Shown one piece after another: positions 10,218-21,900 of a stretch of DNA of 64,000 bases. The stretch is taken from NCBI GenBank assembly GCA_033819885.1, contig JAQYUZ010000019.1, positions 1-64,000 of the forward strand. Reading direction: 5' to 3'. Each line of letters starts with the position of its first letter. Position 1 is the stretch's first letter. The notes below the pieces were generated by a model. That model saw nothing but the letters and a program-made list of their open reading frames with translations, was not told the DNA's origin and did no database searches. Position numbers and translations under genes: made by a program. The stretch comes from Microbotryomycetes sp. JL201. Its lineage: Eukaryota > Basidiomycota > Microbotryomycetes.

Positions 10218-11871
10218 CTACAGTTTGTTTGAACCTTGAGCGCTGGGCGCATTTTGGATCGGCTGAGCACCAAAATAGTCATTCCTTGCCCAAGCGTGAA
10301 CCAAAGTATTGGCAATCGCCGTCGCAGGAGGCATCCTGAACAAGACGTCATTCTTCTTGGACTGCTCTCGTCCATCTTGACCATGTTCAGACTTGTTGTC
10401 TAAACGAGCGACTTCTTCTTTGCTAAACTGGGTTGGCTCGGAAGAGTTGATCACCTGCATGACTTGTTCTCGAGTGAACCATTGAGCGTCATCAAGCTCA
10501 TTGTCCAGGTCACAGCGAATCGTTTGGCCGGGCTTGGCGACGCCAATGGCACCAATCATGAGAGAAGATGGGTACGGCCATGGTTGAGACGAGTGATAAA
10601 AGACTGAACAGACATCATCATCAGCATAACGTGTTTGGCCTGTCTCCTTTCAAAAGCAACACACCTTCATCAACGACGATGCCCGCTTCTTCGTAAACCT
10701 CGCGCCTGACCGACTCTTCGATCGTCTCGCCAGATTCAATGAAACCAGCCAAGCAAGAGTAAAACTTTGGCGGCCAGCTCTTTTGGCGACCGAGCAGGAT
10801 CTGATTACGGTCTGGCGTCGTGATAGCCATAATGCAAACCGGGTCTGTGCGAGGATAATTAAAGTTGTGCACGCCCTTTTTCGAGGTACAAGCCGGTCGA
10901 CTTGCTTCCTTGTCCATATCGGACGCTTCAAACTCAACTTGGTGGTCTTGTTGTGCTCCCGGGACGCACGTTCGTTTCCAGCCTGCCCACACGCTGCGGA
11001 GAGCCCCTCCGCAAGCTGGACAGAACAAGTTGCGTCTGTTCCAATCGATCAAAGCTCGACCTTCTCCACCGATGGCAGCGTCTTCAGCTGGGATGGATTG
11101 CATGCCAGCGCGCATGTCTCCAAACTCTGCGTCCGTGTGGCGCTCGAGCACGAGCTTCTTCAGGTCGGTCAAGTTTGACACATCGAGTGCCCAGTATGGG
11201 ATACCGTATGGTGAATGAGACTCGAGGGTTGAATCGTCTGTCGGTTTCGACACTGGCAGCGATTGCTGTTCCTCTGGCGCACTCGATTCGTCTACGCCGA
11301 GAAACACGAGGGCGGGCTGTCGGATGTACGATCAGCACGCTCACTCATATGATCCGGGAAAAACTCTTGACTCGCTTGATGGATAAAATGTTGCCTGATC
11401 TCTGTAGGCGACAGTTCCGTCACGAGCCTGGTCGTTACCTCGTCCGACCTCTTGTACTGAGGAACGACTCCCAGTTTCGAGTCATCCTTGCCGTCGACGC
11501 CATCAAACACGTCCTTTGCTGTTGAACCGTCTGCTGAAATGTACTGCTTGACGTCTTGCCAGTCGACACTGACCAACCGCCTCACCGTTCCTCCTGATGA
11601 GGACGACGAGGAACCGTCTGCAGAGTTTGGCGACTTGTTGACGAGCGGAGACAAGCTGTCGTACAGCAGGAACTTTGCCTTGTGTGACTCGAGCGCACTC
11701 GTGAGGAACGCGGCGGATGATCGCAAGTATGATAACCGGTTTAAGCGGTTGCCGGCACTGCACAGGCAGTCGGGACAGACACACGCAAGGTCAGTCCTAT
11801 TCGTGTCAGCTCGAGTACGCATGCCTGCGCGTCACTGCGAGCTCAGAGGAACAATCGTGCGATGACCTCAT
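10218..11871 (-). CDS. NPY1: NADH pyrophosphatase, Nudix family (Npy1/NUDT12 type), 474 aa
   Basis: Hydrolyses NAD(P)H and NAD-capped substrates to NMNH and AMP; family members are peroxisomal. Seen: the N-terminal family block GNRLNRLSYLR, zinc-ribbon cysteines (CPACGGALRSVWAGW, then a further Cys), the YPRTDPVCIMAI block and a complete Nudix box GFIESGETIEESVRREVYEE followed by AG. The C-terminus is SNKL; the final NKL resembles a weak PTS1 peroxisome signal. Proposed exons: 11867-11871 (ATGAG only), 11376-11757, 10665-11316 and 10218-10603. The 5-nt first exon is an inference: with a 109-nt intron it restores MSAGNRLNR. Intron 2 (11317-11375) needs a GC donor, GCGAGT, to keep frame. The last intron (10604-10664) is well supported by EAGIVVDE running into VFYHSSQPWPYP. 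Confidence 0.9.
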
Positions 11872-12101
11872 CGCCGTCCGATGCCGACACTCGTACACGA
11901 CTCAACTAGTAGTTCCAGTCTCGAGACCTAGTACTCGTCGTCGACATGGCCCTGCGCGCAGCTGCAAACCCGTGAATGATGGGCTCGTTCAGACGGCAAA
12001 CCCCAGTTGCTCTTTGCTCGACCAGTTTCATCTTGCAGTCCGCAGTACCCAGAATAAATAATGTTTGACAATACGAGGATGAGCCAAAGGATAGTACAGT
12101 A

Positions 12102-13803
12102 TCATGAATCGCTAGACTTGATTCTCCCCATGTCGCGCATCATTCGCTCAAACCCAAACGGCATCTTGTCAACTTGGTCGTCCTCGTCTTGTCGAACCCG
12201 GTCGACCAACTTGAGTAATAAAGCCCTTGGAGGCAACATTGGCAGTCCGAAAACGTTGCTGCCGTCATTCTGCCACTCGCCCAGCCCGATCGTCTCGAAC
12301 GACCTCAGTTTGACGGCGTCACCCGCAGCCGACGATGTGTTTGACCTCTCACTCGACCGATCATCCATGCCACTGCTCGCGTCGTCCGAGATAGTAATCC
12401 TGTCCTTGACCCGAGCACTGGACAAAACGTCTGTACGTAATTGACCAGACTCGTCGAAATCGTCGAGGTCGAGATGCAAGCGCGCTTCGAATCGAGTTTC
12501 GACGACATCTTCGGACCATCTCCTTGTCAAGTACTCTTGCTCATCTGTCGAAAGCACATGCCACATGGGAGACGAAGTAGGGTTGTATTGGGTATCAGAC
12601 TCGTCCGTTTGTGAGCGGGTGGCCAGATTAAACGCGTGAGGTGCTCCCGCGGGAGCGAACTTGACTGCGTTGACAATCGAGCCAGTCTTTGGCGGCTCGA
12701 TCACCTCTACATGACCTTTTTCGCCTGCTTCCCGCTTGTCGCCTTGTTCGTCAAAACCTAAAGTCCGATGTTTTCCTGGCAACGTTCGAGTCTTTGATAA
12801 ATCGGACGAAACGAGCGAAGGCGGTCTCGTCAGACTCCTCGACAGCACCGGTCCGAGGCTGACAGATCTCGACCTCGCGTTCTGCCGCCTATCACCACGC
12901 AATCCGGCGACGAGTTCGGGCGATATGCATCTGGCACCGTTTGCAGAGCCTTGGCCCGTCACAGTTGTTTGCTCATCTTGCCCGTTGTCATCCGGTTCCA
13001 CGGCAGATTCGACCCAGCCTGAGGTCAAGAAGACTGAGATCAACCAAGATTGATGCATGTTTGTAATGGTCAATGGAGGAGGACACGGTGGCGCTCGGCA
13101 AACAAGATTGCCAAGCGTAGTACGCGAGTCCGCTTTTGGCGAGACGCTCGGTGTGGGATACGACGGGGATGTTGATGATCTTCTAGGCCTCTTCTTGGTC
13201 GGCTGCGATGAATGTGTGGACTGCAAAACACGGCAAGCACGGTCAAAATAGGGCTTTCGTCGAATGAAACAACCGCCCGCTCACTTCTGCGTCAGAACAT
13301 TGGTTTTCGAGATCAAATTCAGCCGCGACCCGTCCATCGCCATTGGATGCGCTGTTTGAAGACTGGTCCGTATGGCGTCGCGCTTCGTACAAAATGCGAC
13401 CTGGTGTTTGAGGAAAGCCCATCTGGGTTTCTTGCGAGCTGCCTCTGTCAACAATGTCCATATCCACGTATTGCTCCTGTGCGCCATCTCCTTCTATTGC
13501 AGTCAAGTCGACCGTGTCACACTACATCGCACGTGACCCGAAGGGGATTAGCGGTTTCACGCTGTACTACTACACTCCTTTACTCGAAGGCTTGCTCACC
13601 TGAGTTGGTCTGATAGTCCTGTGCATATCATTTTGAGACGTATGTGATGTTGGTGAAGGCGCTCGCATGGCCAGCGCAATTGTAGATTGTTCGGTCAAGT
13701 TTGTCGCACATGCCGTGCCATGACGAGTCGGGCTGACCCCAAGCTCGTGTCTGAGACTTGTATTGACTGTCTGGCCGCTCTGTCGGGCTCGAATCCGCTG
13801 CAT
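12102..13803 (-). CDS. Unrecognised, largely disordered protein, about 519 aa
   Basis: I do not recognise this protein. Three exons fit in frame: 13600-13803, 13285-13521 and 12102-13220, with good splice motifs (GTGAGC donors; TAG and TTTTGCAG acceptors). The start is uncertain: 13803 (MQRIRARQ) or 13668 (MRAPSPTS). The middle is rich in Ser, Thr and Pro, with a basic cluster KKRPRRSS that may be a nuclear localisation signal and nearby Ser/Thr-Pro sites. The C-terminal part looks more ordered, with VFGLPMLPPRALLLKLVDRV and MPFGFERMMRDMG as the best conserved-looking pieces. A possible in-frame intron lies inside exon 3 around 13020-13110. The features would suit a nuclear regulator under phosphorylation control, but that is a guess. 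Confidence 0.55.
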
Positions 13804-14341
13804 GGACGCATACAGCGTCCCGGTCTGGCCGTCGCCGGACTGTGCCTTGATCCGACGCGTTTCAAAGGTCAATACTGCTCTGTGCTTGGCTGAGGAGCTG
13901 CCACGATTGTGTCGCGGCAGATATGACCCTTCAGCAAAGGATTCGCAAGGCTGTTGAACGAAACAAAAGGCGCCCTGGACAGCATTCCGGAAGCAAGAAT
14001 GCGAACAATGTCTTGAGCTCGAGTGTTCATCAGAAGTTACAACAACTGAAAGAGTTTGTCTATACTGCACACCGCGCACTGTTCTCGATTAACTCGTTGG
14101 GTTTCCTCCGCCGCCAAAAAAAGGCCCATACAAGAACGTGAGCTACGAGGGCCGGCGTGTGGTCATCCGTGGCCTTATACAGGGAGAAGAGAATGCAAGG
14201 TGCGTCATTGTCGCAATGCGCTTTGACCAGACATGCGTTGGCCTTTCGTGGTGGCCTGACAGAGAGCTGACTCGCGATCCTCTTGGCCTCGTCCCGCTGA
14301 TTTCAGTCCTGCTTCTCTCGGCGATCCTTCCCTATTAGAAT
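13804..14341. other. Intergenic stretch with no convincing gene
   Basis: About 540 bp between the unrecognised gene (start 13803 or later) and the PCC1 stop codon. Both strands hold open frames of 60-90 codons, one of them an extension of the neighbouring gene without an ATG. None shows a family motif or a supported start. It most likely holds the promoter of the unrecognised gene and the PCC1 3' end. Confidence 0.5.
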
Positions 14342-14821
14342 TCACCTTTTGATGCCCTGCCATTGTCCCTTCATGCCCACTTCCAGACTGTCTGCCTCTT
14401 TGTCCGTCTTGTTGCCGCCACCCGCCTGTTCCGGTCCAAACTTTGACATTGTTTGAACGATCAGCTCGACGTCACTGAGGCAGTGATCCAACGCGACTCG
14501 GGCTTGTGCGACTGTTCTTGCTTTGAACGTACTGCGTCACATATTTCCATCGGTCAACTGCCAAAGCGCAGGGGAGCGCAATCTAAAGCGACTGACATGA
14601 CGAGGCTCGAGTCGACCACTTGCAGCTGTCGAGACAGTTCTGAGGGTTTCAAGACGGGATCCACCTGAATGACACGTTGCAATGCTGTAGCTTGGTCTGG
14701 CGTCGGCAACGGCACCTTGACGGTTCTGCACCGGTGAACGGCAGCGTCAGTCAATTAAACCAATCAAAGCTCATGCGCAAGTGTTGACTGACACTGTGTG
14801 CCAGTTGCTGGTGTCGGACAT
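14342..14821 (-). CDS. PCC1: EKC/KEOPS complex subunit Pcc1, 115 aa, three exons
   Basis: Small dimerising subunit of the EKC/KEOPS complex, which makes the t6A modification of tRNA and is linked to telomere upkeep and transcription. Exons on the minus strand: 14793-14821 (29 nt), 14597-14725 and 14342-14531, joined by introns of 67 and 65 nt, both with GTCAGT donors. Seen: the Pcc1/CTAG family pattern of a first strand TVKVPLPTPDQATAL, then VDPVLKPSEL, a second strand SSLVITFKART and the last helix VALDHCLSDVELIVQTM. The length is a little above the yeast protein because of a Gly- and Lys-rich tail. The short exons and lack of a long frame make it easy to miss. Its start codon faces that of FAU1 with 61 bp between. 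Confidence 0.9.
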
Positions 14822-14882
14822 GGCTCCGCAACAAGCGCCGGAAACAACAAAGTCGACGTTCGACGTTTGTGCCGCTTTGGCA
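14822..14882. promoter_or_regulatory. 61-bp divergent promoter between PCC1 and FAU1
   Basis: Only 61 bp separate the two outward-facing ATGs. Unless transcription starts inside the opposite gene, both 5' leaders must be very short or overlap. A FAU1 start at an in-frame ATG just upstream (14820) would leave even less space. I see no TATA box. Confidence 0.6.
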
Positions 14883-15947
14883 ATGGCGTCATCGATCCAG
14901 GCGACAAAACATGCATTGCGCAAGACTATCAAACATCGATTGAAGCAACTGTCGCCAGCAGAGGTCGCCCAGGACTGTCAGTCTGTCTCCCGCTCCGGCA
15001 CAATACTCTCGTCTTTAGGTCATTCATGCTCTTGAATCCCGGGATCCTGTTCGGTTTGATCCAGCTTCAAAGGTAGTTGCACACGTCATCAACTCTTCAT
15101 GGTATCAACGAGCCAAAACGATCTCATGCTACCTGTCTACGCCTTTTGGCGAAGTCGACACTGACCCAATCATCCTCGACGCTCTCAACAATGGTCAGCG
15201 ACATGTTTTCCAGCAGGCGAAAAAAGCACTGACTGTTTCGGACACGCCGACAGGAAAAGCGTTGTTTGTGCCGTTTTGCCCGATAGAAGATCCAACAGTC
15301 ATGCGAATGTTGAGATTGAGGTCGATTCAACATTTCCAAGGTCTGAAACTCAATAGGTGGAAGATTCGTGAACTCGACCCATTAGAGGTAAGTCCGTGTG
15401 CATGACAGATCACACAAGGCCGTCAGAGGCTGAGGTCTCGCCACACAACGCTTGAATAGATTGACACGCTCGATGACGGTGCGATTCGCTTTCAAATGAA
15501 ACTCGCCTCTGTCTTTTTGAACTGATTCAACATTCCATAGCCGAGACTGAAGCAGTTGGCGGTTTGGACTTGATCCTCGTCCCAGGCATGGCATTTGACC
15601 GGTCGAGAAAGCGTCTAGGACATGGTCGGGGCTACTACGACAGGCGAGTTTCAGTTGTCTCCTAGTACAAAAAAGCTTCGCGTGCTCACGTACTGAACAA
15701 CGGTCAGGTACATCAATCGAGCACACGAGACCTATGAGCAACGGTTTGGGAAACCTCCACCTCTGTCGGGCAAGTCTCATTACTTTTCCAGCTTGATTGT
15801 GATTCAAACGCGCTGATTTAAATGTGCTTGGTGACAGTGGCATTGGCACTGAACGCTCAAATGGTCGAATCAGACGAACACATTCCTTGGGACACATTTG
15901 ACCGGAAACCAGACAAGCTCGTCTTGCCCAGTGGGGTCATTGAATAG
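14883..15947 (+). CDS. FAU1: 5-formyltetrahydrofolate cyclo-ligase, 216 aa, seven exons
   Basis: Converts 5-formyl-THF to 5,10-methenyl-THF with ATP, returning folinate to the folate pool. Exons: 14883-14976, 15065-15193, 15254-15387, 15460-15478, 15541-15643, 15708-15769 and 15838-15947; the sum is in frame to TAG. Seen: N-terminal [15 protein letters not shown], the central [12 protein letters not shown] and GKALFVPF blocks, and the family signature [20 protein letters not shown] followed by RGYYDR. Exon 4 is only 19 nt and was chosen because it alone joins LDPLE to [10 protein letters not shown] in frame. Introns 5 (15644-15707) and 6 (15770-15837) have GC donors, GCGAGT and GCAAGT. It is divergent from PCC1 and converges with the next gene (121 bp between stops). 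Confidence 0.93.
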
Positions 15948-16068
15948 GACAGAAGGCTATTCAGAAGTTGAAGTAGGCTTATGAGTGTCTCATTGCTTGT
16001 TGTACTTTCTCTCCCGAAGCGACCCGAAAATGGAGCGCGCCCCGTGCATCTTCAGATCATCGGTTGCA

Positions 16069-17455
16069 TCAATAGACAAAAGGTATGATGATTTTTCTGT
16101 CACGTGGCCAATCCTGACCAAACGTGCGAGTATACCACTCGTGTCCTCGGATCTATTGAGCAGACAAAGGGAAAGGAAAAAGGAAAGAGCCCCGAGTCAG
16201 TCGTATAACACCATCGTTGCATTACGCCACTTCACACTCACAGCTCTCGGCAGCATGGCGGCGATTTCTGCCCATAAAAATAAACTTGGCGGATCTGTCA
16301 ACCACGGCTTGTCGGTCAAAGGTCTCAAATGCTTTGGCAAGCCGCGAAGCAGTTTCAACGTTAAACCGCGTTGAGCCGCCGGTTTCAAATGAGCATTCAA
16401 AAGTTGCTTGAGTTTGGCTTGCGAAGTAAATGTCGTCAAGAGAGGGCTAGGTTGGAGCGTCGAGGCTGCGATCGCGAAACCTGGTTTGGCTCGCTGTCAG
16501 TCAGCCCAGTCCGAGGCTTGCCAGCTCGAGACTACGCGTACCTGTCCACTCAATCCACTCGCACAGGTATGCCGGGTGCGATACGTACTCGTACAGGAAC
16601 CCTTTCGGAATTTTGTATCGCGACGATCTCGAAGGAAGCGGCTCTTTGTTCTTACTGTCATCATTCTTGCGTGCCGCTTTCCTCTCCTCGATGGACTGCC
16701 TCTTGAGACTGTACAACATTTCGTCGCACACAATATTGCCGACAAAGCCGAGCGCCCAGAATACGACCCCAATCCAAAACACGTACACATTCTTGTCCTT
16801 GTCGTCAACTTTGATGCCCCACGTGTCTTTCTGGTGCCTGTCGTCCTGCAAGTCTGCGAAACCGCCTTGCACGAACAAGCCGATCAGGGTGGCGTTTGCC
16901 AAGTTGAACAAGATCGCAAAGAGCGGGACGAGCAAGGACATGTTGGCTCGACTAGGGTTGCGCATGGATGAGATGATGGATCTGTTGACGTAATGGAGGA
17001 CGTATAGGCCTGCAAGAAGCCTGCGAGCATAAGGCAAGGCGGACCAAACTTTGGAGAATCGTTCGATCGAGATGTACGGGAATGCTTGACGGAATGCGTC
17101 AATCGAGAGAGAGGTTGGCCATGGTGAGACTCGGATGGTTGTGAGAGGTTGCAGCATTGCATGCATGAACGTGATTGGCGCAACGAGCTCCATCAACAGC
17201 CACCCGGCGGTGCCGTTGACGGTCAGCGCTGACGCTGGAGACCATTTGCCGAAAGGCGCGTCTGGTTGAGCGCATGTGAGTCAGTGAGAGTGGGCGACGC
17301 ACGTGGATTCGGGAGGCGATGACTGAACTAATGACGAGACACAGCGGCAAGGCCATGACACTGAGCAATCCAAATACGCGCTGCAGGCTGCCATACAGCC
17401 CAGCAGAGCCATAGTCGCCTGCAAGTGCAAGCACAAGGTCGCGCGCGACACCCAT
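16069..17455 (-). CDS. Steroid 5-alpha-reductase family membrane protein, about 399 aa
   Basis: Member of the 3-oxo-5-alpha-steroid 4-dehydrogenase family (C-terminal domain PF02544), NADPH-dependent enzymes of ER membranes. Seen: APFGKWSPASALTVNGTAGW leading to LMELVAPITF, the NADP-site-like region GFLYEYVSHPAYLCEWIEW, and the C-terminal EWYTRTFGQDWPRDRKIIIP typical of the family. Proposed exons: 17299-17455, 16542-17261, 16242-16480 and 16069-16152. Intron 1 as drawn is only 37 nt, short for this genome, so the true junction may lie further upstream; introns 2-4 fit well. An insertion of about 50 residues with a basic, Leu-rich composition sits before DPPSLFLWAEIAAMLPRA. The substrate could be a steroid, a polyprenol or a fatty acyl group; sequence alone does not decide. 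It is divergent from TMA16. Confidence 0.8.
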
Positions 17456-17700
17456 GCAAGCACCAGAGGAAACAGAATGCGCGCGCGGATCCGGCGACAC
17501 TCTGACGCCGGCTGTCCGCCCATCGCAGGTCACGTGCCCGAACAGGATGACGACGAGTTTGCACTCCGTCGACGGCTTCAGACTGACATAGCCTTCCGTT
17601 TGATGGTACCAAGTTGATTTGCTCACTCTTGATTATTTTGTAATACTCTGATTCCGTGGCTGCGAACTTTTTGGTCGGCTCCCAGATTCGCTATTCCCCA

Positions 17701-18651
17701 ATGCCCGGCAACAGGTGCGCAGAGCGTGTAACCACGAGCGTTTCCGTGATCTGACACGTCGTGCATGGTGCAGGGTCAAGACGCTCAAGGCGCTGCAGAG
17801 CCGCAAGGGCGGTGCGGCCTCGTCAAAGTTGCATCCAAACTCGCGCCGCGCCAAGCAGCTTCAGCGCGTCGAGCTCAGAGCGCACAAGCTGCAGGTTCAA
17901 GGCAGAGTGCACCGCAGCGGAGAAGTCAAGCGGGGTCAGTCACGCGCGCGCGCTCGCCATCAGAAGCATCGGCCGAGGCATGGGCCTGAGCGCTCACAAT
18001 TTGGAATTGTATGCAGTCGACCGATTGCTATACTTTGTACATGCGCTCGACGAAGACCGGGATCAGATCTCATTGGACGAGCTGCACCAGATCGTCAGCG
18101 ATTACATTAGCCGCGACGACGCAGAACGGGACGAGCTCGAACATGAGCGACAACAACGGTCAAACTGGCGCAAGACGGAAGGAAAATCCAAACGAGAGAC
18201 TGAGATTGACAAGCAGAAGGAGCAAGAGACGCTCGAGTACAAGACGGGATTTGGTCAGTCGGCTCGGCACAGTCTGCCTGTGGCTCGGTCGCCACTGCTG
18301 ACCCGAGTTTGCGTGTCACTGGACGCTCAGTCGTGCCAGACTTGACAAACGCAGAAAACGTGTTCATTTGCAGACAATGGGTTAAGCCTATTGGATCTGA
18401 AAAGAACCCTCGAGGAAGCAAAGGTGGAGACCCGTCATTCATTGGCAGGCGAGTTCTGAATCAAGTTCGGCTGTGCCGTCTCCGTTGACAGTGTCTGTTG
18501 TCCTAGGCTGCGGCTAATCAGTATCAACTCGGAGGACAAGAGCAAAGTCGCTGTCGTGCAAGAGGGCGTTAGACCAGACAAAGACGAGGAGAATCCGCCA
18601 CAGGACGAAGACGAGTCGGAAGAGCAAGAGGTCGAGATGCGAGATGCTTGA
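17701..18651 (+). CDS. TMA16: Translation machinery-associated protein 16, 224 aa, five exons
   Basis: Factor of the TMA16 family, which binds pre-60S ribosomal particles in the nucleus. Exons: 17701-17714 (14 nt), 17774-17934, 18017-18253, 18331-18448 and 18507-18651; the sum is in frame. Seen: the N-terminal HPNSRRAKQLQRVELRAHKL, the central helical block VDRLLYFVHALDEDRDQISL with SDYISRDDAERDELE, then VPDLTNAENV and RLRLISINSEDK. The tail is acidic. The last intron (18449-18506) has a GC donor, GCGAGT. Intron 2 was set by joining KR to VDRLL in frame through donor GTCAGT and acceptor ATGCAG. Divergent from the reductase with 245 bp between start codons. Confidence 0.87.
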
Positions 18652-18907
18652 TCAGGCTGTATTCATGTTGCCCTTTGGTTGATTTTGACGCATTGTATTG
18701 GTTTTTTTTTGGAACATCATGTTCGCGGCAGCCATGGCCAATTCACATCGGTGGCACAGGCACGAGCCTCTCGACAAGTTTGCGGTCCTGACGCTGCCCG
18801 GCAACATCAAAGGCCCACCTCGCCAACTTTGACGCCGTCATACGTCACCAAGGCGAGCGTCTGGTGCCTCGACGAGCAGCTATTGCGGTGCCGTAGCCTC
18901 GTCAAAC

Positions 18908-21900
18908 ATGGCGGCGCCAGGTCGCAGCTCGTCCCCAACAAACCCGGTCACATCCCCGTCAACAGCCAGGCCGGGATCAACCGTTTCGACGAGAACATCT
19001 ACTCGCAATGGCTCTGTTGCATCTGTGCCACCTGGCGCAGCTGGACAGGCCGGGACAACCGCTGGCTCGTCGCGGAATGTGAGTGGTGCAACATCGCATA
19101 ATTAGACTCACTTCCATGCTCATCCCTCGCTCACCATGACAGTCGCACTCTGGCCACGCTACGACGGCTCCGACGTCTCACATGGAAAGTCAGTCGCCTT
19201 CCATGGATTGCTGCGGATTTGCACACAACCAAAGCTGACGGCCGCAACCAACACAGGCACGATCACTCGACTCTTGGTTGCCACAAAGCAACTGCTTGAA
19301 GGTGCGCTATCATCTCGCTCAGAGGTCAGCCGGATTGCGCTCGCTCACGCCACTCATCGCATTCTGGGCGTGTTTATGTGAGCAGGACTCGCGAAATGGT
19401 CTAGGGGCGAAGTAACGGAAGAAAACATTTCGGACATATACGTCAAGCTCGGTAACGATTTCAACGTCGCTTGCGCAGCTTTTCAGCGCGAAAACATCAC
19501 AATGAAGTAGATCTTGTCGATCATTTTACAGCATTCCCCTGTCTGACGCTCGTCTTTACTCGAACAGTGAGCTGTTGTCTGTCCCGTCAGACCTCAGGGA
19601 ATGCCTCGAGACGTGCCTGTCAGAAACTCCGTCTCAGGCGACTCTCGAGCGCCATTTGCCCAAAGTCCGACAGATCATCATAGGTTTGCTGCATGGCTTG
19701 CGAGAGAAGCAGCGGCAGTACAGAGACAGCGCAGCTGCCAGGCGAGCCAGAGAAAGGCAGCGGGAAGAGCAGTCTGTGCAACAGGCAGCCTTGCCTCAGT
19801 CAGCAACCAGCCACAATGATGTCGGGCCGAGCGACATGTCGAGGCAGTCGTCAAGCAATTCGATAAACAGGCCAACGTCACCGACGGCGACCATGAGGCA
19901 GATCGCTGCCGGTCAAGCGCCAATGACGCCCAACACGGCCATGCGGTCGAAAGAGGAACTTCGCAAATTCGTGTCGCAAGCTCAACAAAAGCAGTCGGTT
20001 TCCGCGGTACCGTCAGCGTCCGCAGAGTCTCAGAATGCAAGTTCGGGCGCGCGCAACAGCCTCATCCATGCCGTGCCGTCGTCATCTTCATCGGTAGTGC
20101 CGTCGGAAGTTTCGTCTTCAAATTCGTCGTTTGTGTCTGTCGCAAGTCGTCAGGAGGACTTGACTCATCCACAGCCACATGAGCCTGTGACCATGTCGAC
20201 GCGACCAACGACTAGCTCGCGAGCGGGCAGCATCAATAATCGATCCGTTTTTCCGCAAGAGCTAAGACGCTCGGTGTCGGAAGACAACCCGTCCTTGTCT
20301 TCGTACTCGACCGGAGCTTCACATGAGATGGGTCCGCCTCCAGCCAACAAGTCTGCTCGCACCTCTGGATCGTTGAGGGAGTCGACGCGATCCTCGAGGA
20401 CAATTTCACGCAACCAAGGCCATGTAGAATCTTACAGACATAGTGGAGGATCTTTCTCCAGCGCGAACAGGTGGAGCTCTGGCCACCCTGGGTCGCCGCC
20501 ACCTCCAGCACGGGAGCCCGAAGTCTTAGGTCCGCTGCCCTCGTCCGCTACGACCTCGCCCGAACTAGACGTCGGTAGCACGTTGACAAGTCGTGTCTCG
20601 GTCTCTTCGGCGTACGACGAGCCGTACACACCTACGCTGAGCCATTCGCAGAGCGCTGCGCAATTAGAATCTCTCGAAGCGCTCAAACAAGGAGACCACT
20701 TGTCAAGGCGGGCCAGCAAGCGATACTCTGCATATACGATCCAAAAAATGACGTCTCCGATGAGAGACGGGGCTGGCTCGAGTGGTGGCAGGGAAAAGAC
20801 CAGTCGCGCAAATTCCTCAGGCGAAGTGTCTGCCGGTAAAGAGCTGGCAAACGAAGCACACGTGTACGGCTCTCGGCATGACAGATCCACAGCGGGCTCT
20901 GCTGGCGTGCGAAGGGCGCGCACAGAAGTTCGACCGAGCAAGAACGGTGACGGACCTCGCAACTTGCCACCTTTGCCGCCAATCCCGGCTGTATTCTCAA
21001 ATATGGACTTGAAATCGTCAGGGTCTGTGCAGACGATTACAGAAGAGGGCAGCGGAGGAGAAGACGATGGTCGGGTGCTGCGCGACGCCACATTGCGATC
21101 AAATGAGCTAACCGTTCCGCATTCTGAAGCAAAGTCGGGTTCTCGAACGCCCTCAATTGTGTCGGAGTATTCTGCACGCAATCTCGACTCGCCTCTGCCA
21201 GACACGTCTTCTACAGAAGCTGCAGAACCCGGCGACCGCACACCGAACGCTCACATTGACAGAAACAAAGCTGAATTCGGTCCGGCACATGCAACGACGG
21301 ACGACAGCGACGAACAGACTGTTCACTATCCCATTTCGATCTTTCTCCAAATTGGCCGAGATGTCAAGAAAGTTAAACTCGCATCACCTCCGGGCGAGAT
21401 CTCGAACCTCAAGCTATTGTTTGTCGAAAAGTTTCAGTACAACCCCGGGCAGCAAGATTTTCCCCTGATTTACGTCAGAGACCGAGACGCGGGCGTGTAC
21501 TACGAATTAGAGGATTTGAGTGACGTCAGAAACGGCAGCGTTTTGAGTCTCAATATCGACAGTGAGTGCGACGTTTCAGAAAGACGAAAGGAGAGGCGCT
21601 GATCTATATACCGTTTGAAGCTGTTGAACAAGTCAAAGCCCACATTGATAACGGACTTGCGTCGCTGACGCAAGAAATGAAGGAGCTCAAGTCGACGGTG
21701 ACAGCAATGAGACGCGTGTCAATCTCGGCGAATACGTTGCTCTCTCCCGACTTGAACGGACCAAGCTCGACCATTGGTGTCGGGGGCACGGGCTTGTCGT
21801 CGCCGATCGTTAGGGCGTCCCCGTCGGAAAGACAGTTTCAAGATGCAGCGAACAAGGTCGCCCGAGTTCGAAGGCTTGGGTCGATCGCAGACATTTCCGC

